Assembly (NCBI RefSeq): GCF_006337065.1
Contig: NZ_CP040872.1
Location: 3,162,001-3,226,000 of the forward strand
Source: Agromyces laixinhei
GTDB taxonomy: Bacteria; Actinomycetota; Actinomycetes; Actinomycetales; Microbacteriaceae
Direction of reading: 5' to 3'
Length of the DNA: 64,000 bases
The notes beneath the pieces are model-generated. The model was not told where the DNA came from. It ran no database searches and saw nothing but the letters and a program-made list of their open reading frames with translations. The position numbers were made by a program, and so were the translations under genes. Positions within the stretch are counted from its first letter, which is position 1; each line of letters begins with the position of its first letter. Shown piece after piece: positions 44,687-54,104 of this stretch.

Positions 44687-46108
44687 CTAGTTCAGGCGAC
44701 CGGCGACGGCGAGGAACTCCTCGTGGGTGAGCGCGCTGCCGCCGTTCCAGGCGCGCTCGGCCATGGCTCGCAGCGGCCCTCGGATGCCGTCGCCGACCTC
44801 TTGCGGCGACTGGGCCGCGGGGTCATCCGACCAGACCGAGAACGCGACGCCGAGCAATGCATCCGGGTAGGGCGCAGCGATCTCCTGCACCCTCCCCCCT
44901 GGCAGGGCGGAGAAGAGGCCGGGGTGCCAGTCTGCGGCCCAGATCCGCTCACTGGTCGGGTAGGAGTATCCCGCCTGCTCGCCGAGGACGTAGTAGAACA
45001 GCGCGTCGTTGAAGTTGACCAGGGCGTGACCCGCGCCGACGGCATCCGCCACCGGCCGCATCTGCGCATGCCAGTTGGTCCACCAGGTGAGCACGATCTC
45101 CTGGTCGAGCGTCACCGCGCTGCTGCGCAGCATCCCGTCGTTCCATGCCCGCGCCGCGAAGCCCCGTTCACGCAGATGAGCGCCGATGCCGTTGACGAAG
45201 CTCGTGAGCAGATCGAAGCCGGTCGCCTCCGGTCCGAACCGCTCACGCGCGGCTTCCGCCAGCACGGGATACTCGTCGATCCGGGCGAAGTCCACGAACT
45301 CGTCGCCGCCGAGGTTCCATCGAGTGCTGCGTGCGAAGACGGGCGCGACATCGTCGATCAGGTTCTCGGCGAATCGCACGGCATCCGCGCGGGTGACATC
45401 GAGCGCATGGTCCGTCTCGAGCGCGCCCGCAGACGGAAGGCGGAGCGACGGATGCTGCGCCAGTGCGTGCCGAAGGTGCCCCGGCATGTCGAGCGAGGGT
45501 ATGACGTCGATGTGCAGGTCTGCTGCGGCATCCAGCACCCGCGCCGCCTCGTCTCGGGTCACGTGCTCGGCCGAGACGATCTCGGGAAAGCGCTCGGATG
45601 CCAGCCGGAAGCCCTCGTTCTCGGAGAAGTGCCACTGGAACGTGTTGATGCCCACGTCTGCCAGCTCGTGCAGCAGCGTGATCATCCACTCGCTCGAGAA
45701 GTACTTGCGGGCCGCGTCGAGGTGGAAGCCGCGTTCGACGACCGCCGGAGCGGACTCCACCCGGCCGCGCGGGATCACGCCGTGCGCCCGCAGGTTCTGC
45801 AACAGCTGCCGCGTGGCCCGGAACACCCCGGCAGGGGTGCCGGCGTTGACCTCGACGTCATCGGCGACCACGACCGAGAACGATTCACCGCTCCATCCGC
45901 CGGCGCGGAGCCGGATGGCGGATCGCCCGCCGTGCTCGATGCCGAGCTCGGCGAGCTCGCGCTCCAGACGTCTCGCCTCTCCTTCGAACTCCGAAGCTTC
46001 GGCGATGACGTGAACCGACGCCTGCCGCCAGTCGCCTCCGGTCAGGGCGACAGACGTCGGCTGCGGAATCGAGAACCACCGCGGGCCGACGGAGTCGGGC
46101 GAGGTCAT
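44687..46108 (-). CDS. GH20 beta-N-acetylhexosaminidase
   Basis: The 473-aa enzyme has the GH20 N-terminal alpha/beta domain and the (beta/alpha)8 core. The catalytic pair Asp269-Glu270 is in RWNLGGDEFVDF, with earlier conserved FHLDAARKYFS and FQWHFSENEGFRL, and LTWWTNWHAQ later. It lacks a signal peptide, so it acts inside the cell, probably removing GlcNAc from imported N-glycan fragments. Its ATG overlaps the permease stop (46105-46108). Confidence 0.93.
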   Translation of the reverse strand: MTSPDSVGPRWFSIPQPTSVALTGGDWRQASVHVIAEASEFEGEARRLERELAELGIEHGGRSAIRLRAGGWSGESFSVVVADDVEVNAGTPAGVFRATRQLLQNLRAHGVIPRGRVESAPAVVERGFHLDAARKYFSSEWMITLLHELADVGINTFQWHFSENEGFRLASERFPEIVSAEHVTRDEAARVLDAAADLHIDVIPSLDMPGHLRHALAQHPSLRLPSAGALETDHALDVTRADAVRFAENLIDDVAPVFARSTRWNLGGDEFVDFARIDEYPVLAEAARERFGPEATGFDLLTSFVNGIGAHLRERGFAARAWNDGMLRSSAVTLDQEIVLTWWTNWHAQMRPVADAVGAGHALVNFNDALFYYVLGEQAGYSYPTSERIWAADWHPGLFSALPGGRVQEIAAPYPDALLGVAFSVWSDDPAAQSPQEVGDGIRGPLRAMAERAWNGGSALTHEEFLAVAGRLN

Positions 46109-47010
46109 CCCTTGACGCTGCCTTCCTCCACCCCACGGAAGAAGTGCTTCTGCAGCACCGCGAACAGCACGATGATCGGCACCAGCGCGATCATGGTGCC
46201 CGCGGCGATCACCCGTGGATTGGCGGCGAAGTTGGAGCTCAGGTACTGCATCCCGACGGTGAGCGTGTAGTTCGCGGGGTCGGACAGCACGACCAGGGGC
46301 CAGAGGAAGTCATCCCAGGCGCCGATGAATGAGAAGAGCGCGACGACCGAGACCATGCCGCGGATGTTCGGCCACACGATGTGGCGCAGGCGCTGCATCG
46401 TGTTCGCACCGTCGATGGTCGCAGCATCCAGGGCATCGGCCGGAACCATGCGGCACGCGGCCATCATCAGCAGCACGTTGATCGCCGCGATCGCGCCGGG
46501 CAGGAACACGCCCCAGAGGGTATTGGCGAGTCCGAGCGACTTGATGGTCAGGTACTGACTCGTCAGCGTCACTTCGGCGGGGAGCAGCAGGGTGGAGAAG
46601 AAGATCGCCAGGATGACCCACTTGAAGCGGAACTTCATGGTGCCGAGCGCATAACCGCCGAGGGTGGCGAAGACGACGTTGGTGATCACCGTGCCGACGC
46701 CGACGAGCAGGGAGTGCCATGCGTAGTCGATCACCGGGATGGTGCGGAACACTTCTGCGTAGTTGTCGAGGGTCGGCGCTGCCGGAATCAACTGCGGCGG
46801 AAAGTCGTAGATGTTCTCGGTCGCACCCTTGAACGATGTCGACATCTGCCAGAGGAAGGGGAACACCATGATCACGAGCACGCCGACCAGCAGTGCGTAC
46901 TTGCCGACCAGTCCGCCCGGTGTGGGCTTCATGATGTCGGCAGAGCCGCGACCGCGGTACGGCTTCTCCTTGCGCGGCTTCGCCGCGGTGTTCGCGCGTG
47001 TCAAGGTCAT
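46105..47010 (-). CDS. Sugar ABC transporter permease (MalG/UgpE-like)
   Basis: The 301-aa permease has six membrane segments and the EAA loop (ALDAATIDGANTMQRLRHIVWP), with the C-terminal end typical of carbohydrate-uptake-1 systems. It overlaps its neighbours by ATGA on both sides. It imports N-glycan oligosaccharides together with the next permease and the lipoprotein; the ATPase is not encoded here and is presumably a shared MsmK-like protein. Confidence 0.94.
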   Translation of the reverse strand: MTLTRANTAAKPRKEKPYRGRGSADIMKPTPGGLVGKYALLVGVLVIMVFPFLWQMSTSFKGATENIYDFPPQLIPAAPTLDNYAEVFRTIPVIDYAWHSLLVGVGTVITNVVFATLGGYALGTMKFRFKWVILAIFFSTLLLPAEVTLTSQYLTIKSLGLANTLWGVFLPGAIAAINVLLMMAACRMVPADALDAATIDGANTMQRLRHIVWPNIRGMVSVVALFSFIGAWDDFLWPLVVLSDPANYTLTVGMQYLSSNFAANPRVIAAGTMIALVPIIVLFAVLQKHFFRGVEEGSVKG

Positions 47011-48068
47011 CGCAACGCCTCCTCGGCTTTCGCCGCCCGATCGACTCGTGCGGATGCTTCGGCCGACGCTGCACGGTCGACCCCCGCGGCCTCATCGGCC
47101 GACGCTGCACGGTCGACTCGCGCGGCTTCCTCAGCCGTCGCCGCGCGGTCGACTCGAGCCGCTTTGGCCGCACGTCTGTTCGAGAGCATCTCCTTGATGG
47201 TGTCGCCGTTGTTCACGAGCGCGACGATCAGCAGGGGAACGAGCGTGAGGAGGAAGAGCACCAGCGAGATCGCGGATGCATACCCCACCTGGCCGTTCAA
47301 CCCCTTGCCCATCGACTGGATGAGCATCACCATGCTCATGGCCCGGCCGCCCGGCCCGCCAGAACCGTTCGAGAGCACGTAGAGCTCGGTGAACACCCGC
47401 ATCGCGCCGACGCACACCAGCACCGAGACGAGCATCATCGGACCGCGCACGCCGGGAACGGTCACCGACCAGAACCGGCGCCACCGGCCGGCTCCGTCCA
47501 TCGCGGCCGCCTCATGCAACTCGCGCCCGACGCTTCCGAGGGCCGCCAGGTAGACGACCATGTAGTAGCCGAGTCCCTTCCAGACCGTCAGCCCGATCGC
47601 ACAGCCGATCAGCAACCAGCGATCGGAGAGGAACTCGATCGGGCGGTCGATGAGCCCGAAGAAGCTCAGCGCCGAGTTGATCGTTCCGCTTCCGGAGAAG
47701 AGGAACTCCCAGACGATCGCCACGACCACCGCGGAGGCGATCACGGGAAAGTAGAACGTGGTGCGGAAGAACCCGATCGCCGGCACCTTGTTGTGCACGA
47801 GCAGAGCGAGCAGCAGCGGCAGGAACGTGAGCAGCGGCACGCACACGACGACGTAGACCAGCGAAGTGGTCAGCGCGTAGCCGAACCTGTCGTCCTGGAA
47901 CATCTTCTCGAAGTTCGCGAGACCGACGAACTCGGCGGGGCGAAGGGGGCGAGCATCCGTGAACGCGAGTGCGACGGTGTTCAGGAACGGCCAGATGGCG
48001 AAGACGAACACCCAGATCACGCCCGGGGCCAGGAGCAGGTACGGCACGTACCAGCGCTGTCGTCTCAT
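47007..48068 (-). CDS. Sugar ABC transporter permease (MalF/UgpA-like) with a repetitive C-terminal tail
   Basis: The protein has six membrane segments and an EAA loop (ELHEAAAMDGAGRWRRFWSVTVPG). The usual end of such permeases lies near residue 295. An additional tail of about 50 residues is made of an imperfect 12-residue repeat of the ARVDRAASAEEA type, four to five copies, highly charged and predicted helical. This tail is on the cytoplasmic side and is unusual for the family. The start ATG 48068 lies 31 bp after the binding-protein gene. Confidence 0.92.
   Translation of the reverse strand: MRRQRWYVPYLLLAPGVIWVFVFAIWPFLNTVALAFTDARPLRPAEFVGLANFEKMFQDDRFGYALTTSLVYVVVCVPLLTFLPLLLALLVHNKVPAIGFFRTTFYFPVIASAVVVAIVWEFLFSGSGTINSALSFFGLIDRPIEFLSDRWLLIGCAIGLTVWKGLGYYMVVYLAALGSVGRELHEAAAMDGAGRWRRFWSVTVPGVRGPMMLVSVLVCVGAMRVFTELYVLSNGSGGPGGRAMSMVMLIQSMGKGLNGQVGYASAISLVLFLLTLVPLLIVALVNNGDTIKEMLSNRRAAKAARVDRAATAEEAARVDRAASADEAAGVDRAASAEASARVDRAAKAEEALR
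47019..47160 (-). repeat. Imperfect 36-bp repeats encoding the permease tail
   Basis: GCCGACGCTGCACGGTCGAC-type blocks recur at about 36-bp spacing (plus strand) and encode the VDRAA(S/T/K)AEEA repeats at the permease C-terminus. The repeats end 9 bp from the stop codon. Confidence 0.65.
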
Positions 48069-48099
48069 GGCCTTCGCCCCCTTCGCTTCTCGTCAGCGG

Positions 48100-49389
48100 T
48101 CATCCGACGAAGTTCTGCTCTGCGTACTCGACCGACTTGTCCAGTGCTTCCTTGGCCGTGATCTCACCCTTGACGGCGAGGGCGATCTGCTGCTTCGCGT
48201 AGGTCTCCATCGCTTCGGTGAACTGCGGGGCGCCCATCATCTGCGCATCGTCCATCTGCGCTGCGGCCAGTTCGTTGGCGGTTTCCTGCATCGGGTTCTG
48301 GGCGACCTCGGCGAAGACCGAGACGTCTTCGTTGGCAGCGATCGTGCCGGGGAAGAAACCGGCCGCGAGCCCCACGAACTCGATCTGGTTGTCAGTGTCG
48401 GTGAGGAACTCGGCGAAGGCCAGCGCGGTCGCGGCGTTCTCGCTGTTCCCCGACACGCTGATGCCCTGCACGAACAGCGGCGGGTTGCCGAAGCCGTTGG
48501 AGACGGCGACATCGGGCAGCAGGTTCGGCGCGTTCACGGCGAGATCCTTGTCGATGTAGTTCGGTCCTGCGGTCGCCCAGGCGACGGTGCCCTTGTTGAA
48601 GTTGTTGATGTTCGCATTGGCCGTTCCCGCATTCTGCAGCGCCTCGGGAGAGACCGCTCCCGCTTCGTACAGTTCGGCGTACCGCTCGACGATCGCCTCT
48701 GCCTCCGGGGTGTTGAACACGAACTCGCCGTCTTTGAAGACGTCGAGCGTGCCGCCGCCGTCGGAGACCATGATCTGCAGCGATTTCGGGCTGGGAACAT
48801 CTGAGATCGTCTGGATTCCGGCAGCAGCGAGGCTCTCGGCAGCATCCAGCGTCGCCTCGAACGTCTCAGGCGTCTCGGTCACGCCGCCCTGGGCGAGCAG
48901 CGCCGTGTTCCAGTAGTTCAGTTCGGTGCCGAGGTACCACGGGAAGCCGAACGATCCGTCGATGCCGTCGTAGGTGTAGGCATCGACACCACCGGTGACG
49001 TACTCGTCGAGGATCTCGGAAGCGCTGGCCAGATCGAGGAGCTGATCGGCCGCAGCGAGCGAGTGCGCATACTCCGGCGGAAGGTTGATGACATCGGGCA
49101 GCTCGCCGGACTCGGCCTGCTGCAGAATCTTGTCCTCGTAGCCGTCGGCAGGCTGATCGACCCAGTTCACGGTCGTGCCGGGGTTCTCCTCTTCGAAGGC
49201 GTCGATGACGCTCTTGAAATAGGGCGTGAACTTGTCGTTCTTCAGCGACCAGGTCTGGAACGAGATCTCGCCGCTGATCTCACCGTCGGCACCGCCGGCA
49301 GCGGGCGCGGATGCTCCGCCCGTGCATGCCGTGAGTGCGAGCGCAGAGGCCAGTGCGAGTCCGGCGGCCACAGTTGTGCGGGTCTTCAT
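48100..49389 (-). CDS. Sugar ABC transporter substrate-binding lipoprotein
   Basis: The 429-aa protein has a lipoprotein signal ([12 protein letters not shown]) and the family-1 solute-binding fold ([51 protein letters not shown]). It probably captures N-glycan oligosaccharides released by the secreted GH18 enzyme. It is divergent from the GH5 gene, with operator copy B in between. Confidence 0.93.
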   Translation of the reverse strand: MKTRTTVAAGLALASALALTACTGGASAPAAGGADGEISGEISFQTWSLKNDKFTPYFKSVIDAFEEENPGTTVNWVDQPADGYEDKILQQAESGELPDVINLPPEYAHSLAAADQLLDLASASEILDEYVTGGVDAYTYDGIDGSFGFPWYLGTELNYWNTALLAQGGVTETPETFEATLDAAESLAAAGIQTISDVPSPKSLQIMVSDGGGTLDVFKDGEFVFNTPEAEAIVERYAELYEAGAVSPEALQNAGTANANINNFNKGTVAWATAGPNYIDKDLAVNAPNLLPDVAVSNGFGNPPLFVQGISVSGNSENAATALAFAEFLTDTDNQIEFVGLAAGFFPGTIAANEDVSVFAEVAQNPMQETANELAAAQMDDAQMMGAPQFTEAMETYAKQQIALAVKGEITAKEALDKSVEYAEQNFVG

Positions 49390-49452
49390 GGACGGTTTCT
49401 CCTTCGAAGTGTCCAGCTGCGGCGCGGCCCGTCAGGTCGTCTCGCAGCCACT

Positions 49453-49468
49453 ACTAAAACGATATAGT
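49453..49468. promoter_or_regulatory. LacI-type operator, copy B (between binding-protein and GH5 genes)
   Basis: ACTAAAACGATATAGT lies 64 bp upstream of the binding-protein start and 82 bp upstream of the GH5 start, so one site can control both divergent transcripts. Confidence 0.8.
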
Positions 49469-49549
49469 GACCATAGCATGCCACGTCGATCTTCGACTCG
49501 TCCAGCGCTGGGCGACACCGGCCACGATGCCGAACCTGAAAGGACCGCG

Positions 49550-50845
49550 ATGACCAGCCTCGCCTCCCCGCTGCGCTTCGGCGCCAACTACACTCCCACC
49601 ACCGACTGGATGCACGCGTGGATGTCGTTGGAGCTCGATGACGTGCGCCGCGATTTCGAGGCGCTCGCCGAGATCGGGCTCGACCACGTGCGGATCTTCC
49701 CGCTGTGGACCCTCCTGCAGCCCAATCGCACGCTCATCCGCGAGCAGGCGGTGGCCGATGTCCGCGCCGTGGTGGATGTCGCCGCGGAGTTCGGACTCGA
49801 TGCGAGCGTCGACGTCATCCAAGGGCACCTGTCGAGCTTCGACTTCATCCCTTCGTGGTTGCACACCTGGCATGACAAGAACATGTTCACCCACCCCGAT
49901 GCGCTCAGCGGCCAGGTGGAACTGGTCACCGGCCTCGGTGAACGGCTCGGCGAGGCGGGCAACTTCCTCGGCTTCACCCTGGGCAACGAGACCAATCAGT
50001 TCTCCGCGCAGAACCACCCTTCGCCGTGGCCCGTGTCGCCCGCCGAAGCCGCGGGCTGGATCACCGCCCTGCTTGACGCCGCTCAGGCCGCCGCACCGGC
50101 TCAGGAGCATGTGCACAGCGAGTACGACGCGGCCTGGTACATGGACGGACACGGCTTCACCCCGGCGCACGCGGCCCGACTCGGCGCGATGAGCACCGTG
50201 CACTCGTGGATCTTCAACGGGACCGCGCAGCGCTACGGCGGCCGCTCGATCGCCTCCGACCGGCACGCCGAGTACCTGATCGAGCTGGCCCGCGGCTTCG
50301 CCACCGACCCGCACCGGGCGATCTGGCTGCAAGAGGTCGGAGCGCCGTCGAACTGCCTCACTCCCGAGGAGACACCGGGCTTCCTCGAGGCCACCGTGCG
50401 CTCCGCCGCCCGCACCGAGAACCTGTGGGGGGTCACGTGGTGGTGCTCCCACGATGTCAGCAGAAGGCTGGCCGACTTCCCCGAGCTCGAGTACACGCTC
50501 GGCCTCGTGGACCAGGACCGACGGATCAAACCCATCGGCCGCCGGTACGCAGAGCTCATCCCGGAACTGCGCCGACGATCGGAGCCGCCGGTTCGCAACC
50601 TCGGCATCGTCATCGAGGTCGACGAGCACGAGACCCCGATCAGCCGGGCTGCGATGAGCCCCGGCGGGTCGATCTTCCAGGCCTGGGTGGATGCCTGCAC
50701 CGCGGGCGTCGATCCCGCCATCGTCACGTCGCTGGATGCGGACAGGCCCGAGATCCTCGCGGCTCGCGGAATCACCGAGCTCGTTCGACCGGCTCTGGGC
50801 GACGAGGCAGCGTATTCCTCGCAGAACACGGTCGTCGCCGACTGA
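49550..50845 (+). CDS. GH5-family glycosidase (beta-mannosidase-like, GH5_18 candidate)
   Basis: The 431-aa enzyme has a TIM-barrel with the acid/base Glu147 in [11 protein letters not shown] and the nucleophile Glu262 in [11 protein letters not shown]. Early elements are [15 protein letters not shown] and [14 protein letters not shown]. It lacks a signal peptide. In bifidobacterial N-glycan loci a GH5_18 enzyme cleaves the Man-beta1,4-GlcNAc core disaccharide, and the present neighbourhood fits that role (inference). ATG 49550 has AAAGGACCG upstream. Confidence 0.88.
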   Translation: MTSLASPLRFGANYTPTTDWMHAWMSLELDDVRRDFEALAEIGLDHVRIFPLWTLLQPNRTLIREQAVADVRAVVDVAAEFGLDASVDVIQGHLSSFDFIPSWLHTWHDKNMFTHPDALSGQVELVTGLGERLGEAGNFLGFTLGNETNQFSAQNHPSPWPVSPAEAAGWITALLDAAQAAAPAQEHVHSEYDAAWYMDGHGFTPAHAARLGAMSTVHSWIFNGTAQRYGGRSIASDRHAEYLIELARGFATDPHRAIWLQEVGAPSNCLTPEETPGFLEATVRSAARTENLWGVTWWCSHDVSRRLADFPELEYTLGLVDQDRRIKPIGRRYAELIPELRRRSEPPVRNLGIVIEVDEHETPISRAAMSPGGSIFQAWVDACTAGVDPAIVTSLDADRPEILAARGITELVRPALGDEAAYSSQNTVVAD

Positions 50846-50859
50846 TCGGCCGGCCGATC
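50844..50859. terminator. Perfect palindrome at the end of the GH5 gene
   Basis: GATCGGCCGGCCGATC overlaps the GH5 stop codon in the 44-bp gap to the convergent LacI gene. Stem length is 8 bp without a loop, so a terminator role is doubtful. Confidence 0.3.
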
Positions 50860-50889
50860 GGACGGCCCGACGCGGGTCAGTGCCGGGGC

Positions 50890-51912
50890 TCAATGCGGGG
50901 CGGCGGTGCTCTCACGCACGGTGAGTTGCGGCAATGCGCCCACGCGGTCGGGCAGCACCTCGGCCGACTCGATCTGCTCCCGCAGAAACTCGGCCGCGGC
51001 TGCGCCGAGGCCGAAGGTGTCGCGTGTGATGCACGTGATCGAGGGCCGCACGAGCCCGGCGACGACGGAGTCGTCGAATGACGCGATCGACAGCTCATCG
51101 GGCACGGCCACCCGCATCTCCTGCGCGACCCGGAGCCCGGCGATGGCCATCACGTCGTTGTCGAAGACCACGGCGCTCGGGCGTTGCGGGCGACTGAGCA
51201 GACGGCGCATCGCCGTCGCCGCCGCGTTCGGCGAGAAGTCCGTGGCGATGACCTCACCGGCGATCCCGCGCGCACCCAGCCCTTCGAGCACCTCGGTGCG
51301 CATCCTCGTGTGCTGGAACTCCGCCGGCCCGGCGACGAAGGCGATCGAGCGGTGCCCGAGCGCGACCATGTAGTCGAAGAGCGAATGGGCCACGTGCCGG
51401 TCGTCGAGCCAGATGGCCGCGGGATGCCCCGCTTCCGATTCATGACTGCCGATGACGACGGCGGGCAGTGCCATCTCCTGCAGTGCGGCGAGCCGGGGGT
51501 CGTCGTCGCGAGGGTCGATCACGATCACGCCGTCGACCTGGTTGGCGCTGCGCCAGTGACGATAGATCGCCACCTCCTCTTCGATCGAGGAGACCAGCAC
51601 CATCTGCATGGCGATGCGGTACTCGGCCAGCGCGGACTGCACACCGGCGATCAGGTCGGTGAAGAAGGCCTCGGTGCCGAGCGTGCCCGCCGACCGGTTC
51701 ACCGCGAAGCCGATGACGCCGGCACGTGAACCCACCAGCGCGCGGGCGGCGGAACTCGGCAGCCACTGGTGCTCGGCCGCGATGTCGAGGATGCGCTGAC
51801 GGGTCTGGTCGCTGACGCCCGGGCGTCCGTTCAGGGCGAACGACACCGCACCCGGAGACACTCCCGCGAGTCTCGCGATGTCCGTGATGGTGACGCGTTT
51901 CGCCTTCGGCAT
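50890..51912 (-). CDS. LacI-family repressor of the N-glycan locus
   Basis: The 340-aa protein has a LacI HTH at the N-terminus (KRVTITDIARLAGVSPGAVSFALNGRPGVSD) and a periplasmic-binding-fold sensor domain. ATG 51912 follows GAGGAC. Three matching palindromes are found before GH38, between the transporter and GH5 genes, and before GH18, all within 8 kb, so it very likely controls the whole locus. The inducer is probably an N-glycan fragment. Confidence 0.93.
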   Translation of the reverse strand: MPKAKRVTITDIARLAGVSPGAVSFALNGRPGVSDQTRQRILDIAAEHQWLPSSAARALVGSRAGVIGFAVNRSAGTLGTEAFFTDLIAGVQSALAEYRIAMQMVLVSSIEEEVAIYRHWRSANQVDGVIVIDPRDDDPRLAALQEMALPAVVIGSHESEAGHPAAIWLDDRHVAHSLFDYMVALGHRSIAFVAGPAEFQHTRMRTEVLEGLGARGIAGEVIATDFSPNAAATAMRRLLSRPQRPSAVVFDNDVMAIAGLRVAQEMRVAVPDELSIASFDDSVVAGLVRPSITCITRDTFGLGAAAAEFLREQIESAEVLPDRVGALPQLTVRESTAAPH

Positions 51913-51987
51913 GTCCTCACTGTAGCGATACAGGCGGCTCGCCGGTTCGATTGAACCGTGCCGTTGCGTGTTCCGTGACACGCAAGA

Positions 51988-52003
51988 ACTAAATCGCTAT
52001 AGT
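51988..52003. promoter_or_regulatory. LacI-type operator, copy C (upstream of GH18)
   Basis: ACTAAATCGCTATAGT lies 58 bp upstream of the GH18 start and 75 bp upstream of the divergent lacI gene. Confidence 0.8.
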
Positions 52004-52061
52004 TTCGAACGCCATGGGAATCGTGATGTTCTCACGCTCCCCCTCGAAGAAGAGAGAAGCC

Positions 52062-53331
52062 ATGAAACGAACGACAGCACTCGGAGCGGGAACGCTGCTG
52101 GCCGGACTCGCCGCTTTCGGCACTCAGCCTGCATTCGCCGTCGACACCGCCGCCACCACTGCCGGGAACACCGCGCATTGCGAGAGCGAGCCGCTCGCGA
52201 TGGCGTACTACCGAACTTGGCGCGACGTCACGGTGCCGCAGAGCGCGAACTCGAATCTGCCCGACCCGAACGTCAGCCGCATGACCGATCTTCCGACGGG
52301 GATCGATGTCGCGATGGTCTTCGACGCGGGAGACACCGCCGACACCGCGTACTGGGACACACTCCGCGACACCTATGTGCCGGCCCTGCACGCCCAGGGC
52401 ACGAGGGCCGTGTACACCCTGTGGATCGACGACCTGGCGGAAGCCGACATCCCGCTGACCGAAGCCGCCTATCGCGCCTATGCGCAGGAGCTGGTCGACA
52501 CCTACGTCACCCCCCTACGGACTCGACGGACTCGACATCGACGTCGAGTCCTACCCGAGCGGCGATGGCCTCACCCGTGCGATCGGTGTCTTCAACGCGC
52601 TCGGCGAGCTGATCGGGCCGAAGTCGGGCACCGACCAGCTGTTCATCTACGACACCAACCAGTCGGGCGACACGGCCCTGTTCCAGGCGGTGTCCGACAA
52701 TGTGTCGTTCGTGCTGCTGCAGGCCTACGGCCGCGGAACCGCGGGGATGCAGTCGACCTGGAACACCTTCGCCGACGAGATCGCACCGTGCCAGTTCCTG
52801 CCCGGGTTCTCGTTCCCCGAAGAACAGGACCGCACTCGCTGGGGCGACGCCGAGGGTCTGTACGATCCGGCGACGGCACCGTCATCGACGGCCTACCAGT
52901 ACGCGACGTGGCAACCGGAGGGAGCGACCAAGGGCGGCTTCTTCTCATACGCGGTCGATCGCGACGGCAAGGTCTGGGGAGACGACACCATCACCCCGAC
53001 CGTGTTCTCGTGGACGAAGGCGCTGATCTCGCTGCAGGATGAGGCGGCCGGCGTCGTCGACGCCCCGCCCGCCGCGCCCGCTGCGAAGCTGAGCCGTGAC
53101 CGCGTGACGATCACGGGTACCGGGTTCCCGAACGCCCAGATCGATCTCTCCGCCAGGGGTCTCGGCCGTCTGCCCTCCGACGCGCAGACGACGGTCGGCC
53201 ACGACGGCACCTGGTCGGTCACGCTCGACCGGAAGCTCACGTTTCTGATGAGCGTGTCGATCACGCAGAAGTGGTGGAACACCGCGGCCTCCGATGCGGC
53301 GACGGTGCGTTTCACGCCCTGGGCGCACTGA
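52062..53331 (+). pseudogene. Secreted GH18 endo-beta-N-acetylglucosaminidase, frameshifted in a C6 run
   Basis: The gene starts at ATG 52062 with a signal peptide (GTLLAGLAAFGTQPAFA). The first frame runs through AYYRTWRDVTV to TYVTP, then at the run of six C (52510-52515) the coding pattern moves to another frame. That frame continues YGLDGLDIDVESYPSGDG, the GH18 DxxDxDxE active site with Glu at 52546-52548, and ends at 53331. Removing one C restores a single protein of about 422 aa with a C-terminal beta domain (TITGTGFPNAQIDLSARG). The enzyme would cut the chitobiose core of N-glycans outside the cell, supplying the importer. Either the gene is broken or the C6 count is an error or slips. 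Confidence 0.85.
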
Positions 53332-53346
53332 CCCCACGGATCGATG

Positions 53347-53381
53347 GAGGGCGGATGCGGGAATCGGCCGCGTCCGCCCTC
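53347..53381. terminator. Hairpin between GH18 and the HhH-GPD gene
   Basis: GAGGGCGGATGCGG pairs with CCGCGTCCGCCCTC (14 bp, one G-U pair) around a 7-nt loop, between convergent genes, and touches the HhH-GPD stop codon. Confidence 0.7.
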
Positions 53382-53952
53382 ACCCTGTGCCCTTCGCCGC
53401 CGCCTTGGCGGCCTGCTTCGTCGCCCGCACCTTGGCGAGCGACTCGGGGTCGACGATGTCGGCGACCGAGCGGAACGCCCCCTCGTCGCCGTAGGCCCCG
53501 GCGGCCTCGCGCCAGCCGGGAGCCTCGACCCCGCACTGCTTGCCGAGCAGTGCGAGGAAGATCTTCGCCTTCTGCTCGCCGAAGCCCGGGAGCGCCTTCA
53601 GCCGCGTGAGCACCTCTGCGCCGCTCGGCGCATCCAGCGTCCAGATGGCGGATGCCTCTCCGCCCCAGTCCCCGACGACCGCCGCGGCGAGCGCCTGCAC
53701 GCGACCGGCCATCGAGCCCGGGAACCGGTGCACCGCCGGGGTCTGCCTGAAGACCTCGACGAACGCCTCGGGGTCGTAGCCCGCGATCGTCTCGGGGTCG
53801 ATCGCGCCGATGCGCGAGCGGATCTTCTCCGGCCCCGCGAACGCGGACTCCATGGTCACCTGCTGGTCGAGGAGCATTCCCGTGAGCAGCGCGAACGCGT
53901 CGTCGCTGAGCAGCTCGTCGGCGGCCTGCTCCCCCGTGATGTGCAATGCCAT
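53380..53952 (-). CDS. HhH-GPD-type DNA repair glycosylase family protein
   Basis: The 190-aa protein has the helix-hairpin-helix LKALPGFGEQKAKIFLALLGKQ and an N-terminal helical domain (FALLTGMLLDQQVTMESAFAG) as in the small actinobacterial HhH-GPD family. There is no Cys cluster for an iron-sulfur centre. Base specificity is unknown. The C-terminus is Lys/Ala-rich. Confidence 0.87.
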   Translation of the reverse strand: MALHITGEQAADELLSDDAFALLTGMLLDQQVTMESAFAGPEKIRSRIGAIDPETIAGYDPEAFVEVFRQTPAVHRFPGSMAGRVQALAAAVVGDWGGEASAIWTLDAPSGAEVLTRLKALPGFGEQKAKIFLALLGKQCGVEAPGWREAAGAYGDEGAFRSVADIVDPESLAKVRATKQAAKAAAKGTG

Positions 53953-54104
53953 GCCCCCATCCTTCCACTCGGGCGCCGCGGCATCCCGAGCGCTTCGAAT
54001 CGAGCCCGCCGAATGCGGACGAGAACTGACCGCTTCGTTGTCTACCGTCGAAGCAGGCGATTCGATGGAACGGATCGCACCCCACCCTCGGAGGAGTCAC
54101 CATC

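Noticed and set aside
40919..46270. A 1783-codon plus-strand open frame across the GH38/GH20 region
   Set aside because: It is antisense to well-recognised GH38 and GH20 genes, is Arg/His/Glu-rich nonsense, and crosses the stop-free 8-bp array; high-GC DNA gives such frames by chance.
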